Source: Stappia indica (GTDB taxonomy: Bacteria; Pseudomonadota; Alphaproteobacteria; Rhizobiales; Stappiaceae). From it: 64,000 nucleotides of DNA. Where the stretch lies: the NCBI RefSeq assembly GCF_020177335.1, contig NZ_JAIVMG010000007.1:186001-250000 (forward strand). Reading direction: 5' to 3'. Shown here piece after piece: positions 57,275 through 64,000 of the stretch (position 1 is its first letter; each line of letters opens with the position of its first letter). The notes below the pieces were generated by a model. It worked only from the letters and a program-made list of their open reading frames with translations. It had not been told where the DNA came from and did not search any database. The position numbers and the translations under genes are program-made.

Positions 57275-58375
57275 ATGGCCCCTTCCCTTTCTGACGGACC
57301 GACCCTGATGCCCCGTACCCCGACGCTGATCACGATGGTGCTTCTTTCGGTCTCGTTGACCGGCTGGCTGCTGGTGGTCGGGCGGGCACTCCTGCTGCCC
57401 TTCATCATCGCCCTTCTGGTCTGGTACCTGATCAACGCGCTTGCCGCCGGCGTCAACGGCATCCCGCTGATCGGCCGGCACCTGCCCCGCACCATCACCC
57501 TGCCGGCGGCGCTGGCGCTGATCTTCGGCGCCTCGGTGGTGGTGGTCGACGTGGTGACGGCCAATCTCACCGATCTTGCGCGGGACGCGCCGGTGTATCA
57601 GGCGCGGCTGGAACGGCTGTTCGACAGCTACTCCACCCGCTTCGGCCTGAAGGACCCGATCGAGCTGGCCGACCTGATGCCCGCCGGCGGCCTCAACCGG
57701 CTGATCGCCGCCGGCGCCAACGCCATCACCACCATCGCCGGCTCGGCCTCGCTGGTGTTCATCTATGTGCTGTTCCTCTTGCTGGAACAGTCGACCTTCG
57801 ACCGCAAGCTGGCGCGGGCCTTCACCTCAAAGGGCCGGGCCGATTTCGCCTTCCAGGTGCGCGGCCGCATCACCGAAGCGCTGCGCCACTACCTCGGCAT
57901 CAAGACCGGCGTCAGTGTCCTGACCGGAATGCTGACCAGCGCGCTCCTGACCGTGCTCGGCCTGCCCTATGCGGCGTTGTTCGGCTTCATCGCCTTCCTG
58001 CTCAACTACATCCCGACCATCGGCTCGCTCACCGCCGTGATTTTTCCCAGCCTGCTCGCCCTCGTTTATTTCGACACGCTCACCCCGTTCCTGATCATCA
58101 GCCTTGGCCTTGGCACGATCCAGTTCCTGATCGGCAACCTCCTGGAGCCGCGCCTGATGGGCAACAGCCTCAACCTGTCCGGCCTCGTGATCATGCTGTC
58201 GCTGTCCTTCTGGGGCGCGATCTGGGGGGTGACCGGCATGGTGCTGTGCGTGCCGCTCACCGTGATGGTGCTGATCATCTGCGCCCAGTTCGAGGCCTCC
58301 CGGCCGATTGCCGTTCTGTTGTCGGCCGATGGCGAGGTCGGCGCGCCGATCACCGTTGCCGACGGCACGGAGTGA
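57275..58375 (+). CDS. AI-2E family transporter (PerM/YhhT-like)
   Basis: A 366-residue permease with about eight TM helices. Blocks RALLLPFIIALLVWYLINAL, FIYVLFLLLEQSTFDRKL, YLGIKTGVSVLTGMLTSALL and FLLNYIPTIGSLTAVIFP are typical. The family exports or exchanges various small molecules; autoinducer-2 export is only one assignment. Start uncertain: ATG 57275 or ATG 57308, with the latter beginning nearer the first TM helix. It is preceded by a 140-bp gap after the Lrp gene and followed by the SIMPL gene. Confidence 0.92.
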   Translation: MAPSLSDGPTLMPRTPTLITMVLLSVSLTGWLLVVGRALLLPFIIALLVWYLINALAAGVNGIPLIGRHLPRTITLPAALALIFGASVVVVDVVTANLTDLARDAPVYQARLERLFDSYSTRFGLKDPIELADLMPAGGLNRLIAAGANAITTIAGSASLVFIYVLFLLLEQSTFDRKLARAFTSKGRADFAFQVRGRITEALRHYLGIKTGVSVLTGMLTSALLTVLGLPYAALFGFIAFLLNYIPTIGSLTAVIFPSLLALVYFDTLTPFLIISLGLGTIQFLIGNLLEPRLMGNSLNLSGLVIMLSLSFWGAIWGVTGMVLCVPLTVMVLIICAQFEASRPIAVLLSADGEVGAPITVADGTE

Positions 58376-58458
58376 GACAACAACCCCAGCGCCATTTCCG
58401 CGCCGCAATTGCCACCAAAGGTCGCGCCATCCAATTGGAGCGTTCAGGAGATTCGCGT

Positions 58459-59199
58459 ATGCGCTTTTCGCACAGCAACCGTTTTCACACCGCTGCCCTC
58501 GCCCTTGCCCTGTCGGCGATGCTGGCCGTCCCGGCCGCCCGGGCTGAGGAACCGCGCATCGCCACCATCGACATGACCGGACGTGGCACGGTCACCGCCG
58601 CCCCGGATCTTGCCTGGGTCAGCAGCGGTGTGGTCAGCGACGCCAAGACCGCCGCCGAAGCCTTGACCGCCAACAACGCGGCGATGACGGCGGTGATCGA
58701 GCGGATCAAGTCCGCCGGCATCGAAGCCCGCGACATTCAGACCAACGGTTTTTCCGTGATGCCGCGCTACAAGCGGATCGACCCCAAGTCGAACCAGCAG
58801 GACTACAACACGGTCATCGGCTACCGGGTCAGCAATGGCGTGCGGGTGCGGGTGCGCCAGCTCGACGGCCTTGGCAAACTGCTCGATGCGATGGTGCGCG
58901 ACGGCGCCAACCGCATCGACGGCATCGCCTTCGAGGTCAGCAACGCCGAAGAACTGAAGGACGAGGCCCGCAAGGCGGCCATGGCCGATGCCATGGGCAA
59001 GGCCAAGCTCTATGCCGAAGCCGCCGGCGTCTCGCTCGGTCGGGTGCTGTCGATCAACGAGCAGGACTTCGGCCCGCGTCCGAAGATGATGATGGCCCGC
59101 GCCGAAATGGCGATGGCCGATTCCGGCGCCGCTCCGATTGAAGCCGGCGAGGAAACCCTCGAAGTGCGCGTCAACGTCACCTGGCAGCTCAGCCAGTAA
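58459..59199 (+). CDS. SIMPL/DUF541-domain periplasmic protein
   Basis: A 246-residue secreted protein. Signal peptide (cleaved near residue 29, ARAEEP) and DUF541/SIMPL fold (IDMTGRGTVTAAPDLAWVSSGV, GYRVSNGVRVRVRQLDGLGKLLDAMVRDGAN, DEARKAAMADAMGKAKLYAEAAG). Proteins of this kind, such as YggE, are linked to oxidative-stress defence, but the mechanism is unclear. The ATG follows CAGGAGATT. It is 83 bp after the permease gene and may be co-transcribed. Confidence 0.92.
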   Translation: MRFSHSNRFHTAALALALSAMLAVPAARAEEPRIATIDMTGRGTVTAAPDLAWVSSGVVSDAKTAAEALTANNAAMTAVIERIKSAGIEARDIQTNGFSVMPRYKRIDPKSNQQDYNTVIGYRVSNGVRVRVRQLDGLGKLLDAMVRDGANRIDGIAFEVSNAEELKDEARKAAMADAMGKAKLYAEAAGVSLGRVLSINEQDFGPRPKMMMARAEMAMADSGAAPIEAGEETLEVRVNVTWQLSQ

Positions 59200-59242
59200 G
59201 GCGCGCCCGCGCTTTCCGACACCACGCCGGGACCCTTGCGTT

Positions 59243-59839
59243 TCAGCGCAACAGGCCCCGGCGCAGCCAGACCTGAAGGGCCTTGCGGCTGCTGCCCGTC
59301 TCGCCCACATCCGGCCAGTCGAAACCGATCGTCAATCCGTCCACCGGCGCGAACCCGCGTTTTCTCCAGAACGGATCGAGCGGGCGGTAGCCCTCCGGGC
59401 GACACGGGTGATTCGCCGGCCGGATAACCGCACAGAAGGTGGCTGCATCGAAGCCGAGCTCGCGGGCGCGCACCTCCCGCCCGTCGAAGAAGGCATGGCC
59501 GACGCCCCGTCCGCGATAGGCGCGGGTGAGCACCGATTCCGCGAAATAATAGATCCCGGCCGGATCGAGCCCCGCCGCCTCGTAAGGCCGGCGAATATCG
59601 TCGACCTCATCCCGCAGCGGCTGCCCAGTGGCCGCGCCGATCAGGGTTCCCCCATCGAACGCCCCGACCACCACAGCGCCTGGTGAGCGAAGGTAACGGG
59701 ACAGGTATTCCGTCTCGTAGGCTTCCGATCCATCGTACAAATACGGCCATTCCCTGAATACCTCGACGCGCAGGCGCGCCAGCGGCTCCAGAAGCGCCCC
59801 TATTTCATTACCCGTCAAAGTATTGATCGTGACCGGCAC
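59243..59839 (-). CDS. GNAT-family N-acetyltransferase
   Basis: A 198-residue acetyltransferase-fold protein. The acetyl-CoA-binding motif is SVLTRAYRGRGVGHAFFDGRE (Q/RxxGxG/A near residue 120). Blocks FREWPYLYDGSEAYETEYLSRY and CRPEGYRPLDPFWRKRGFAP are shared with a Rhizobiales subgroup. GTG 59839 is proposed because homology starts there and GGGGCG precedes it; an upstream ATG (59887) with a Lys/Arg-rich leader is the alternative. It is divergent from speD, and could act on a polyamine or another amine; this is speculation from context. Confidence 0.82.
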   Translation of the reverse strand: MPVTINTLTGNEIGALLEPLARLRVEVFREWPYLYDGSEAYETEYLSRYLRSPGAVVVGAFDGGTLIGAATGQPLRDEVDDIRRPYEAAGLDPAGIYYFAESVLTRAYRGRGVGHAFFDGREVRARELGFDAATFCAVIRPANHPCRPEGYRPLDPFWRKRGFAPVDGLTIGFDWPDVGETGSSRKALQVWLRRGLLR

Positions 59840-59989
59840 GTCATTCGCCCCATTTGATCTTTTTTTCTTTTTTCTCCGCGCACGCATGGCCGAGATGCGA
59901 AAAATGCATTGTACCGGCGCGCCGGGCAGCTTATAGGGTGCCTGTTCGGGATTGAACCCGGGTTTCATCTACTGGTTGGGGAGACCGCC

Positions 59990-60514
59990 ATGTCTGACGA
60001 CGGCCTCTTCCAATTGGGGATGGACTTGGAGGCTCGTGATTATGAAGGCTTGCACATGCCCGCCTTTGACGAGCCAAGAAGCACCACCCATACGGAAGAC
60101 AACATCACTGTAGCGCCCGCCTCCAACGGGCAAGACGAACGTTTGGACCACTTCATCGAGAAGGGAGGGGTTCGATACGCCGGCTCGCATCTGATCATCG
60201 ATCTGTATGACGCCGAGCGTCTCGACGACCTGCCTTATATCGAGGAAACGCTGAAGACCTGTATCGAGGAAGCGGGCGCAACGCTGTTGCACATTCACCT
60301 GCATCCGTTCGAGCCGACGGGCGTCAGCGGTGTGGCGGTGCTGGCGGAAAGTCATATTTCTGTGCACACATGGCCGGAGGCCGGCTATGCGGCTTTCGAC
60401 GTCTTCATGTGCGGCGATGCGGAACCGGAGAAGTGCGTTGCCGTTCTGGAACGCGCCTTCACGCCCGGACGGTCGCAGGTGAGCGAACTGCTGCGCGGCA
60501 AGGAGGTCGCATGA
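59990..60514 (+). CDS. speD: S-adenosylmethionine decarboxylase proenzyme
   Basis: A 174-residue prokaryotic AdoMetDC providing decarboxylated SAM for spermidine synthesis. Block AVLAESHISVHTWPEAGYAAFDVFMCG holds the self-cleavage site (Ser of ESHIS becomes the pyruvoyl group). TLLHIHLHPFEPTGVSGVAVL precedes it. The N-terminal 50 residues extend the minimal domain. Start ATG 59990 is preceded by GGGGAGACC. It overlaps speE by 4 bp (ATGA). Confidence 0.95.
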   Translation: MSDDGLFQLGMDLEARDYEGLHMPAFDEPRSTTHTEDNITVAPASNGQDERLDHFIEKGGVRYAGSHLIIDLYDAERLDDLPYIEETLKTCIEEAGATLLHIHLHPFEPTGVSGVAVLAESHISVHTWPEAGYAAFDVFMCGDAEPEKCVAVLERAFTPGRSQVSELLRGKEVA

Positions 60515-61386
60515 CCAGTGGACTGGTTTTCAACGAGACGCTCTATCCGGGCGTCGAGGTGAAATACACCTGCGACACGGTGATCTTCCAGGATCGCTCC
60601 GAGCATCAGGATCTCGTCCTGTTCGAGAACCCGGTGTTCGGCAAGGTGCTGATGCTCGACGGCGTGACCCAGGTCACCAGCGCCGACGAATTCATCTATC
60701 ACGAGATGATGGCGCATGTGCCGATCCTGGCCCATGGCGCGGCGCGCAAGGTGCTGATCATCGGCGGCGGCGACTGCGGCATGGCCGAGGAAGTGCTGAA
60801 GCACAAGGGCGTGGAGAAGCTCACCCAGGTGGAAATCGACCGCTCCGTGGTCGATTTCTCCAAGGAGAACTTCGCCGACTTCAACGCCTCGGTGTTCGAT
60901 GACCCGCGGTTCGATCTGGTGATTGCCGATGGGGCGCGGTTCGTCGCGGAAACGGACGAGCGGTTCGACATCGTGCTGGTGGATTCCACCGATCCGCACG
61001 GTCCGGGTGCGGTGCTCTTCACCGAGGAGTTCTATCGCGGCGTTCATCGTTGCCTGACGCCCGGCGGCATTCTCGTCACGCAGAACGGGGTTCCGTTCCT
61101 GCAGCGCGAGGAACTGGTCACCTCGATCCGCCATTTCTCCGGCATCTACAAGGATGCCGCAGCCTATATCGCCGCGATCCCGACCTATTTCGGCGGGCAC
61201 ATGGCGTTTGGCTGGGCGACCGACAACGTCGAAGCGCGCAAGACCTCGCTTGAGGTGTTGCAGCAGCGTTTTGCCGAGGCGAATTTCGACACCCGCTACT
61301 ATACGCCGGACGTGCATCAGGCGGCCTTCGCCCTGCCGCGCTTCATCGGCGATGCGGTGACCGAAGGGCGCGGCGACAAGGGCTGA
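60511..61386 (+). CDS. speE: Spermidine synthase
   Basis: A 291-residue aminopropyltransferase making spermidine from putrescine and decarboxylated SAM. Family blocks: YHEMMAHVPILAHG, VLIIGGGDCGMAEEVLKH (SAM-like fold), VEIDRSVVDFSKENF, DLVIADGARFV and VDSTDPHGPG (catalytic Asp region). It overlaps speD by 4 bp with a GGAGG ribosome site inside speD, so the two are co-translated. A terminator follows at 61425. Confidence 0.97.
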   Translation: MTSGLVFNETLYPGVEVKYTCDTVIFQDRSEHQDLVLFENPVFGKVLMLDGVTQVTSADEFIYHEMMAHVPILAHGAARKVLIIGGGDCGMAEEVLKHKGVEKLTQVEIDRSVVDFSKENFADFNASVFDDPRFDLVIADGARFVAETDERFDIVLVDSTDPHGPGAVLFTEEFYRGVHRCLTPGGILVTQNGVPFLQREELVTSIRHFSGIYKDAAAYIAAIPTYFGGHMAFGWATDNVEARKTSLEVLQQRFAEANFDTRYYTPDVHQAAFALPRFIGDAVTEGRGDKG

Positions 61387-61424
61387 TCCCCGCCCGGCCA
61401 CGCGCCGAAACGTGACGATCTGAC

Positions 61425-61452
61425 AAGGGGCGGCCAGCGAGCCGCCCTTTTT
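61425..61452 (+). terminator. Rho-independent terminator of speDE
   Basis: GGGCGGC and GCCGCCC (extended by A/T pairs) form a stem followed by TTTTT, 39 bp past the speE stop. Confidence 0.88.
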
Positions 61453-61531
61453 CATGAGCGGAGAGGAGAGCGAAACACGCCCCCCTGTCGTTCTGTGATG
61501 TGGCACTGTGGTGTTGCCGAGGGAACGCCCT

Positions 61532-61634
61532 GCGTTTTCATGGGGTCGGAACCGAAACGCCCTGGCTCTCCGGTCCCGGCTCGCCGCTTTGCGGCGTCCG
61601 GGAGGACGCGGAGTGTGGGGCGATGTCCGGTGTC
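61532..61634. repeat. 103-bp direct repeat, copy 1
   Basis: It aligns without gaps to 61738-61840. The right 65 bases (61570-61634) match at 62 positions, and the left 38 are more diverged. Confidence 0.8.
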
Positions 61635-61737
61635 CCGCCGCCGTTGCCCATGAAGTGGCATCGTCCGGGGCAAACCCCTCTCGGCGTCATCCCGGGCAAG
61701 CCCTGGCGCGACCCGGGATCGGGGGGCCGAAAGCCCC

Positions 61738-61840
61738 GCGTTTTCAATAGACTGAAACCGATACGCCGTGCCTATCCGGTCCTGGCTCGCCGCTTTGCGG
61801 CGTCCGGGAGGACGCGGAGTGTAGGGCGATGTCCGGCGTC
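61738..61840. repeat. 103-bp direct repeat, copy 2
   Basis: The second copy, 206 bp downstream of the first in the same orientation. Both contain a short GC-rich inverted repeat (CGCCGC TTT GCGGCG). Confidence 0.8.
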
Positions 61841-61978
61841 GGGCTGCCCGATACATTTTGCGACAGGCCCGACATAGCTCAGGGATATTCACAAGCTAGG
61901 CTCCAAAGCCTAACCCCATGCCGCTGACACGATCACCGGCACCAGCACATCCGACAAGACGCCGAACGAAGGTGACCC

Positions 61979-62485
61979 ATGGCACTTCCCTCCTCCCCCA
62001 CGGCCTACAGCCGCACCCAGATCCTGCTTCACTGGACCATCGCCGCGCTGGTGATCTACCAGCTCGTGTTCGGCCATGACATCAAGGACCTCGGCCGCGC
62101 CCTGCGCGATGGCCAGACCCCGGACTTCTTCCAGGCCCTGCCGGGCAACCTGCACATCTGGTTCGGCTTCGCGATCCTCGGTCTGACCGTCTGGCGTCTG
62201 GCGCTGCGGCTGACCCATGGTGCACCGCCCGCCCCGGAGGGAACCCGCGCGAGCCTGTTCGTGATGAAGGCGGTCTATCTGCTGTTCTACGTGCTGCTGA
62301 TCGCCGCGCCGGTCAGCGGGGCCATCGCCTGGTACCTCGGCATCCATGACGTCGGCGAGATCCACGAAACCCTGAAGCCGGTCTTCATCGTGCTGATCGC
62401 CCTGCATGTGGCGGCCACCGTCTGGCACAGCCTGGTGCGCAAGGACGACACGCTGCGCCGGATGCTCTCCGCCCGGCGGTCATAA
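61979..62485 (+). CDS. Cytochrome b561 family protein
   Basis: A 168-residue di-heme membrane protein with four TM helices. Heme-ligand histidines are likely in LLHWTIAALVIYQ, NLHIWFGFAILG and VLIALHVAATVWHSL. Prokaryotic b561 proteins shuttle electrons from quinol or superoxide. The ATG is preceded by GAAGGTGACCC. It is separated from its upstream neighbours by the repeat-containing gap and converges on the SnoaL-like gene. Confidence 0.92.
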   Translation: MALPSSPTAYSRTQILLHWTIAALVIYQLVFGHDIKDLGRALRDGQTPDFFQALPGNLHIWFGFAILGLTVWRLALRLTHGAPPAPEGTRASLFVMKAVYLLFYVLLIAAPVSGAIAWYLGIHDVGEIHETLKPVFIVLIALHVAATVWHSLVRKDDTLRRMLSARRS

Positions 62486-62543
62486 AAAAGGGATCGGCGC
62501 GGGTGTCTCGCAAGTCAGCCCGCGCCGCGCCAAAGCTCCAAAG

Positions 62544-62954
62544 TCAGGCGCCGACCTGGGCGATCCAGTCCTGCAGATTGTAATAGGTGGTGATCCGCGC
62601 GATCCGCCCATCGCGAATATCGAAGAAAGTCCCCGCCGGCAGGCGGTAGGTCTGGCCCGCCGCCTCCGGCAGCCCCTCATCGCTCACCAGATAGGTGCCC
62701 GAGACGATGAATTCGGCCGCCGCCCGGCTGCCGTCTTCAGAAACGAACACCTCGATATCCGACAGGCTCTCCTTGTAGCAGCTGGTCATATGCGCGTTGA
62801 ACTCGGCGAATTTCGCCTTGCCGATGCGCCGCTCCCCCTGATTGACGTCATGGGCGATGTCCTCGCTGACCAGCGCCAGCATGGCATCGGTGTCACCGGC
62901 ATTGAAGGCGGCGTAATAGGCGTCGATCAACGCCCGGGTCGTGTCATGCGACAT
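62544..62954 (-). CDS. SnoaL/ketosteroid isomerase-like protein
   Basis: A 136-residue NTF2-fold protein. Typical stretch: DAYYAAFNAGDTDAMLALVSEDIAHDVNQGERRIGKAKFAEF, later VSGTYL, GQTYRLPAGTFFDIRDGRIARITTYYN. These small enzymes or binding proteins act on varied ligands. Start 62954 lies 5 nt after AGGATGGAT; the upstream ATG (62966) has no proper spacing. It reads away from cytochrome b561 and is in the same direction as the DoxX gene 79 bp upstream. Confidence 0.85.
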   Translation of the reverse strand: MSHDTTRALIDAYYAAFNAGDTDAMLALVSEDIAHDVNQGERRIGKAKFAEFNAHMTSCYKESLSDIEVFVSEDGSRAAAEFIVSGTYLVSDEGLPEAAGQTYRLPAGTFFDIRDGRIARITTYYNLQDWIAQVGA

Positions 62955-63033
62955 GGTGTAATCCATCCTGAAGGATCAGTGGGACGGGGCCGCGCGGGCG
63001 ATATCTGGACGGGCAGAGACTTGACGCCACGGT

Positions 63034-63423
63034 TCAGCCGGCGCCGCGCATGCGGTCGATGCTGAGCGGGCCGGGGCCAGCTGCCGCCAGATAGAGGAAG
63101 GAGAAGCAGTAGAGCACCGCCAACTCGCCGCCGTTCAGCAGCGGATAGGTCCCCTGCGGCGCATGCACCATGAAATAGGCGACCGCCATGGTGCCCGAGG
63201 CGAGAAACGCCGCCAGCCGGGTGAACAGGCCAATCACGATCAGCGCACCGCACACCAGCTCGATCAACCCCGCCGCGCCGCCCATGGTCATCGGCGAGAC
63301 GCCGGACATCTGGCTCGCCGGAAGACTGAGATACTTGGTGGTGCCGTGCTGCAGGAACAGCAAACCCGCCATGATGCGGAACACACTGAGAAACAGGGCC
63401 GAATAGGCTTTCAGAAAGGTCAC
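63034..63423 (-). CDS. DoxX family membrane protein
   Basis: A 129-residue membrane protein with four TM helices. Family blocks are SVFRIMAGLLFLQHGTTKYL, GAAGLIELVCGALIVIGLFTRLAAFLASGTMAVAYFMVHAPQG and NGGELAVLYCFSFLYLAA. Relatives are linked to thiosulfate oxidation or redox stress, but most bacterial members are uncharacterised. It may be in one transcript with the SnoaL-like gene that follows. Confidence 0.92.
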   Translation of the reverse strand: MTFLKAYSALFLSVFRIMAGLLFLQHGTTKYLSLPASQMSGVSPMTMGGAAGLIELVCGALIVIGLFTRLAAFLASGTMAVAYFMVHAPQGTYPLLNGGELAVLYCFSFLYLAAAGPGPLSIDRMRGAG

Positions 63424-63595
63424 GTCGATCTCCTTGGGCCGCCCATCGCGGCGACCGGTCTTGCCCGGGCACGGACCGCCCGGATGCCGGACGGCAAGCC
63501 ATGAGGCTTTACCCTACGCATGCGCGCCCCGGAACCGCAATCCGGCGCGTGCCCACATCAACCTTCGCCGCCCCCGCCACCATCAAGGGGGGCGC

Positions 63596-64000
63596 TCAAT
63601 TGCGCGGAAAGCCGCGTGCCGCCCATTGGCTGCGCGGGACCGGGGCACCGACCCGGAAGCTGAAGCGCTCCACCCGTGTCACCGCCGGATCTGTCTCGCA
63701 GCGGAAATCGAGGTCATACCACATCCCCCGCGAGCGATAGGCCGCGCGCACCGGCGCCAGCACCGTACCGGCCTGCGGGCGGAAGGAGGGCAGGATTTCC
63801 GGCGGCCGGTCGGGATAAAGGTCGCGGATCTGGGCACGCAGCTCCGTCACGCACAGAAGATTGAGCCGCTGCGGTCCGGACAGGCCGGCCATCGCCGTGC
63901 GGGCCCGCGAATCCCCCAGAATGCGGCTTGAGAAAAGCTCCCGCGCGCCGGCAAGACGCGGCGCCCCCGGCCGCCGCGCAGGCTCGCTCGCCCCAGCGGG
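63596..64000 (-). CDS. DUF930-domain protein (N-terminus cut by window edge)
   Basis: The frame ends at 63596 and continues past the right edge. The internal ATG at 63892 is not the true start, because homologous sequence extends further (LFSSRILGDSRARTAMAGLSGPQRLNLLCVTELRAQ). The DUF930 pattern is clear: RAAYRSRGMWYDLDFRCETDPAVTRVERFSFRVGAPVPRSQWAARG. Function unknown; the family is mostly Rhizobiales and often secreted. The upstream part is Pro/Ala/Arg-rich. Confidence 0.85.
   Translation of the reverse strand, partial: PAGASEPARRPGAPRLAGARELFSSRILGDSRARTAMAGLSGPQRLNLLCVTELRAQIRDLYPDRPPEILPSFRPQAGTVLAPVRAAYRSRGMWYDLDFRCETDPAVTRVERFSFRVGAPVPRSQWAARGFPRN

Larger units (their letters stand above)
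61453..61978. other. Gene-free stretch with dispersed repeats
   Basis: Between speDE and cytochrome b561, 525 bp hold no supported gene. Two about-103-bp direct copies (61532-61634 and 61738-61840) and an element CATCCCGGGCAAGCCCTGG (near 61688-61706) of the type common as REP-like DNA in Alphaproteobacteria fill most of it. Confidence 0.6.

Noticed and set aside
59890-59989. Possible riboswitch in the leader of speD
   Set aside because: I could not find the conserved core of SAM-II, SAM-V or speF-type leaders; only a weak hairpin is visible.

Overview
The window is GC-rich chromosomal DNA from an alphaproteobacterium, most likely of the order Hyphomicrobiales (Rhizobiales). The indicators are two BA14K-family proteins, two DUF2336 proteins, a DUF930 protein, a DUF2293 protein, an ArsR-methyltransferase regulator in front of metF-metH, a clade-3 catalase divergent from oxyR, and many alpha-type PAS/GGDEF/EAL proteins. 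The genus cannot be fixed from sequence alone.

Layout. 1-8.7 kb: the edge of a MocR/PdxR-type regulator divergent from an FMN-binding oxidase-like protein, a lytic transglycosylase lipoprotein, an apparent three-gene operon (SDR, TerB/DnaJ protein, N-acetylmuramoyl-L-alanine amidase), fumC, and a membrane GGDEF-EAL protein. 8.7-17.6 kb: a catabolic cluster with a MarR-type regulator, an FAD amino-acid oxidase, a complete TRAP transporter (P, Q, M) and a fused hydantoinase/5-oxoprolinase. The two transcription units share a nearly identical palindromic site just upstream. 17.9-27.4 kb: a nucleotidyltransferase, a Tim44-like protein, a frameshifted MAPEG gene, a hydrolase, a HugZ/PPOX-like protein, two BA14K proteins, PPK2, an amidase, a DUF2336 protein and a 27-residue membrane micro-ORF. 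27.6-34.7 kb: azoR and the methionine/SAM-cycle operon (ArsR-methyltransferase, metF, metH) behind a perfect 18-bp palindrome. 34.1-44.5 kb: a RibD-like reductase, an MscS channel, the second DUF2336 protein, an acyltransferase, katA/oxyR and an AraC/MFS pair. 44.9-51.5 kb: a LuxR-type regulator, a GAF-PAS-PAS-GGDEF-EAL protein, DUF2293, MOSC, ettA and a glycine-zipper lipoprotein.

52.2-55.5 kb is a small genomic island. The 3' end of a tRNA with CAU anticodon (probably tRNA-Ile2) is duplicated as a 22-bp direct repeat 3.25 kb downstream. Between the repeats lie a decayed IS3-type transposase and a lower-GC three-gene cassette: a protein resembling ADP-ribosyltransferase-fold proteins (DarT-like / DUF7002-like), a small protein overlapping it by 4 bp, and an HExxH metallopeptidase. 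No integrase is visible. This cassette is the best candidate for an undescribed system, possibly toxin-antitoxin or phage defence, but its function is inference.

55.5-64 kb: a nucleoside-recognition membrane protein divergent from an Lrp regulator, an AI-2E-type permease, a SIMPL/DUF541 protein, a GNAT acetyltransferase, the speD-speE polyamine operon, a gene-free stretch with a 103-bp direct repeat, cytochrome b561, a SnoaL-like protein, DoxX and the start-less end of a DUF930 gene.
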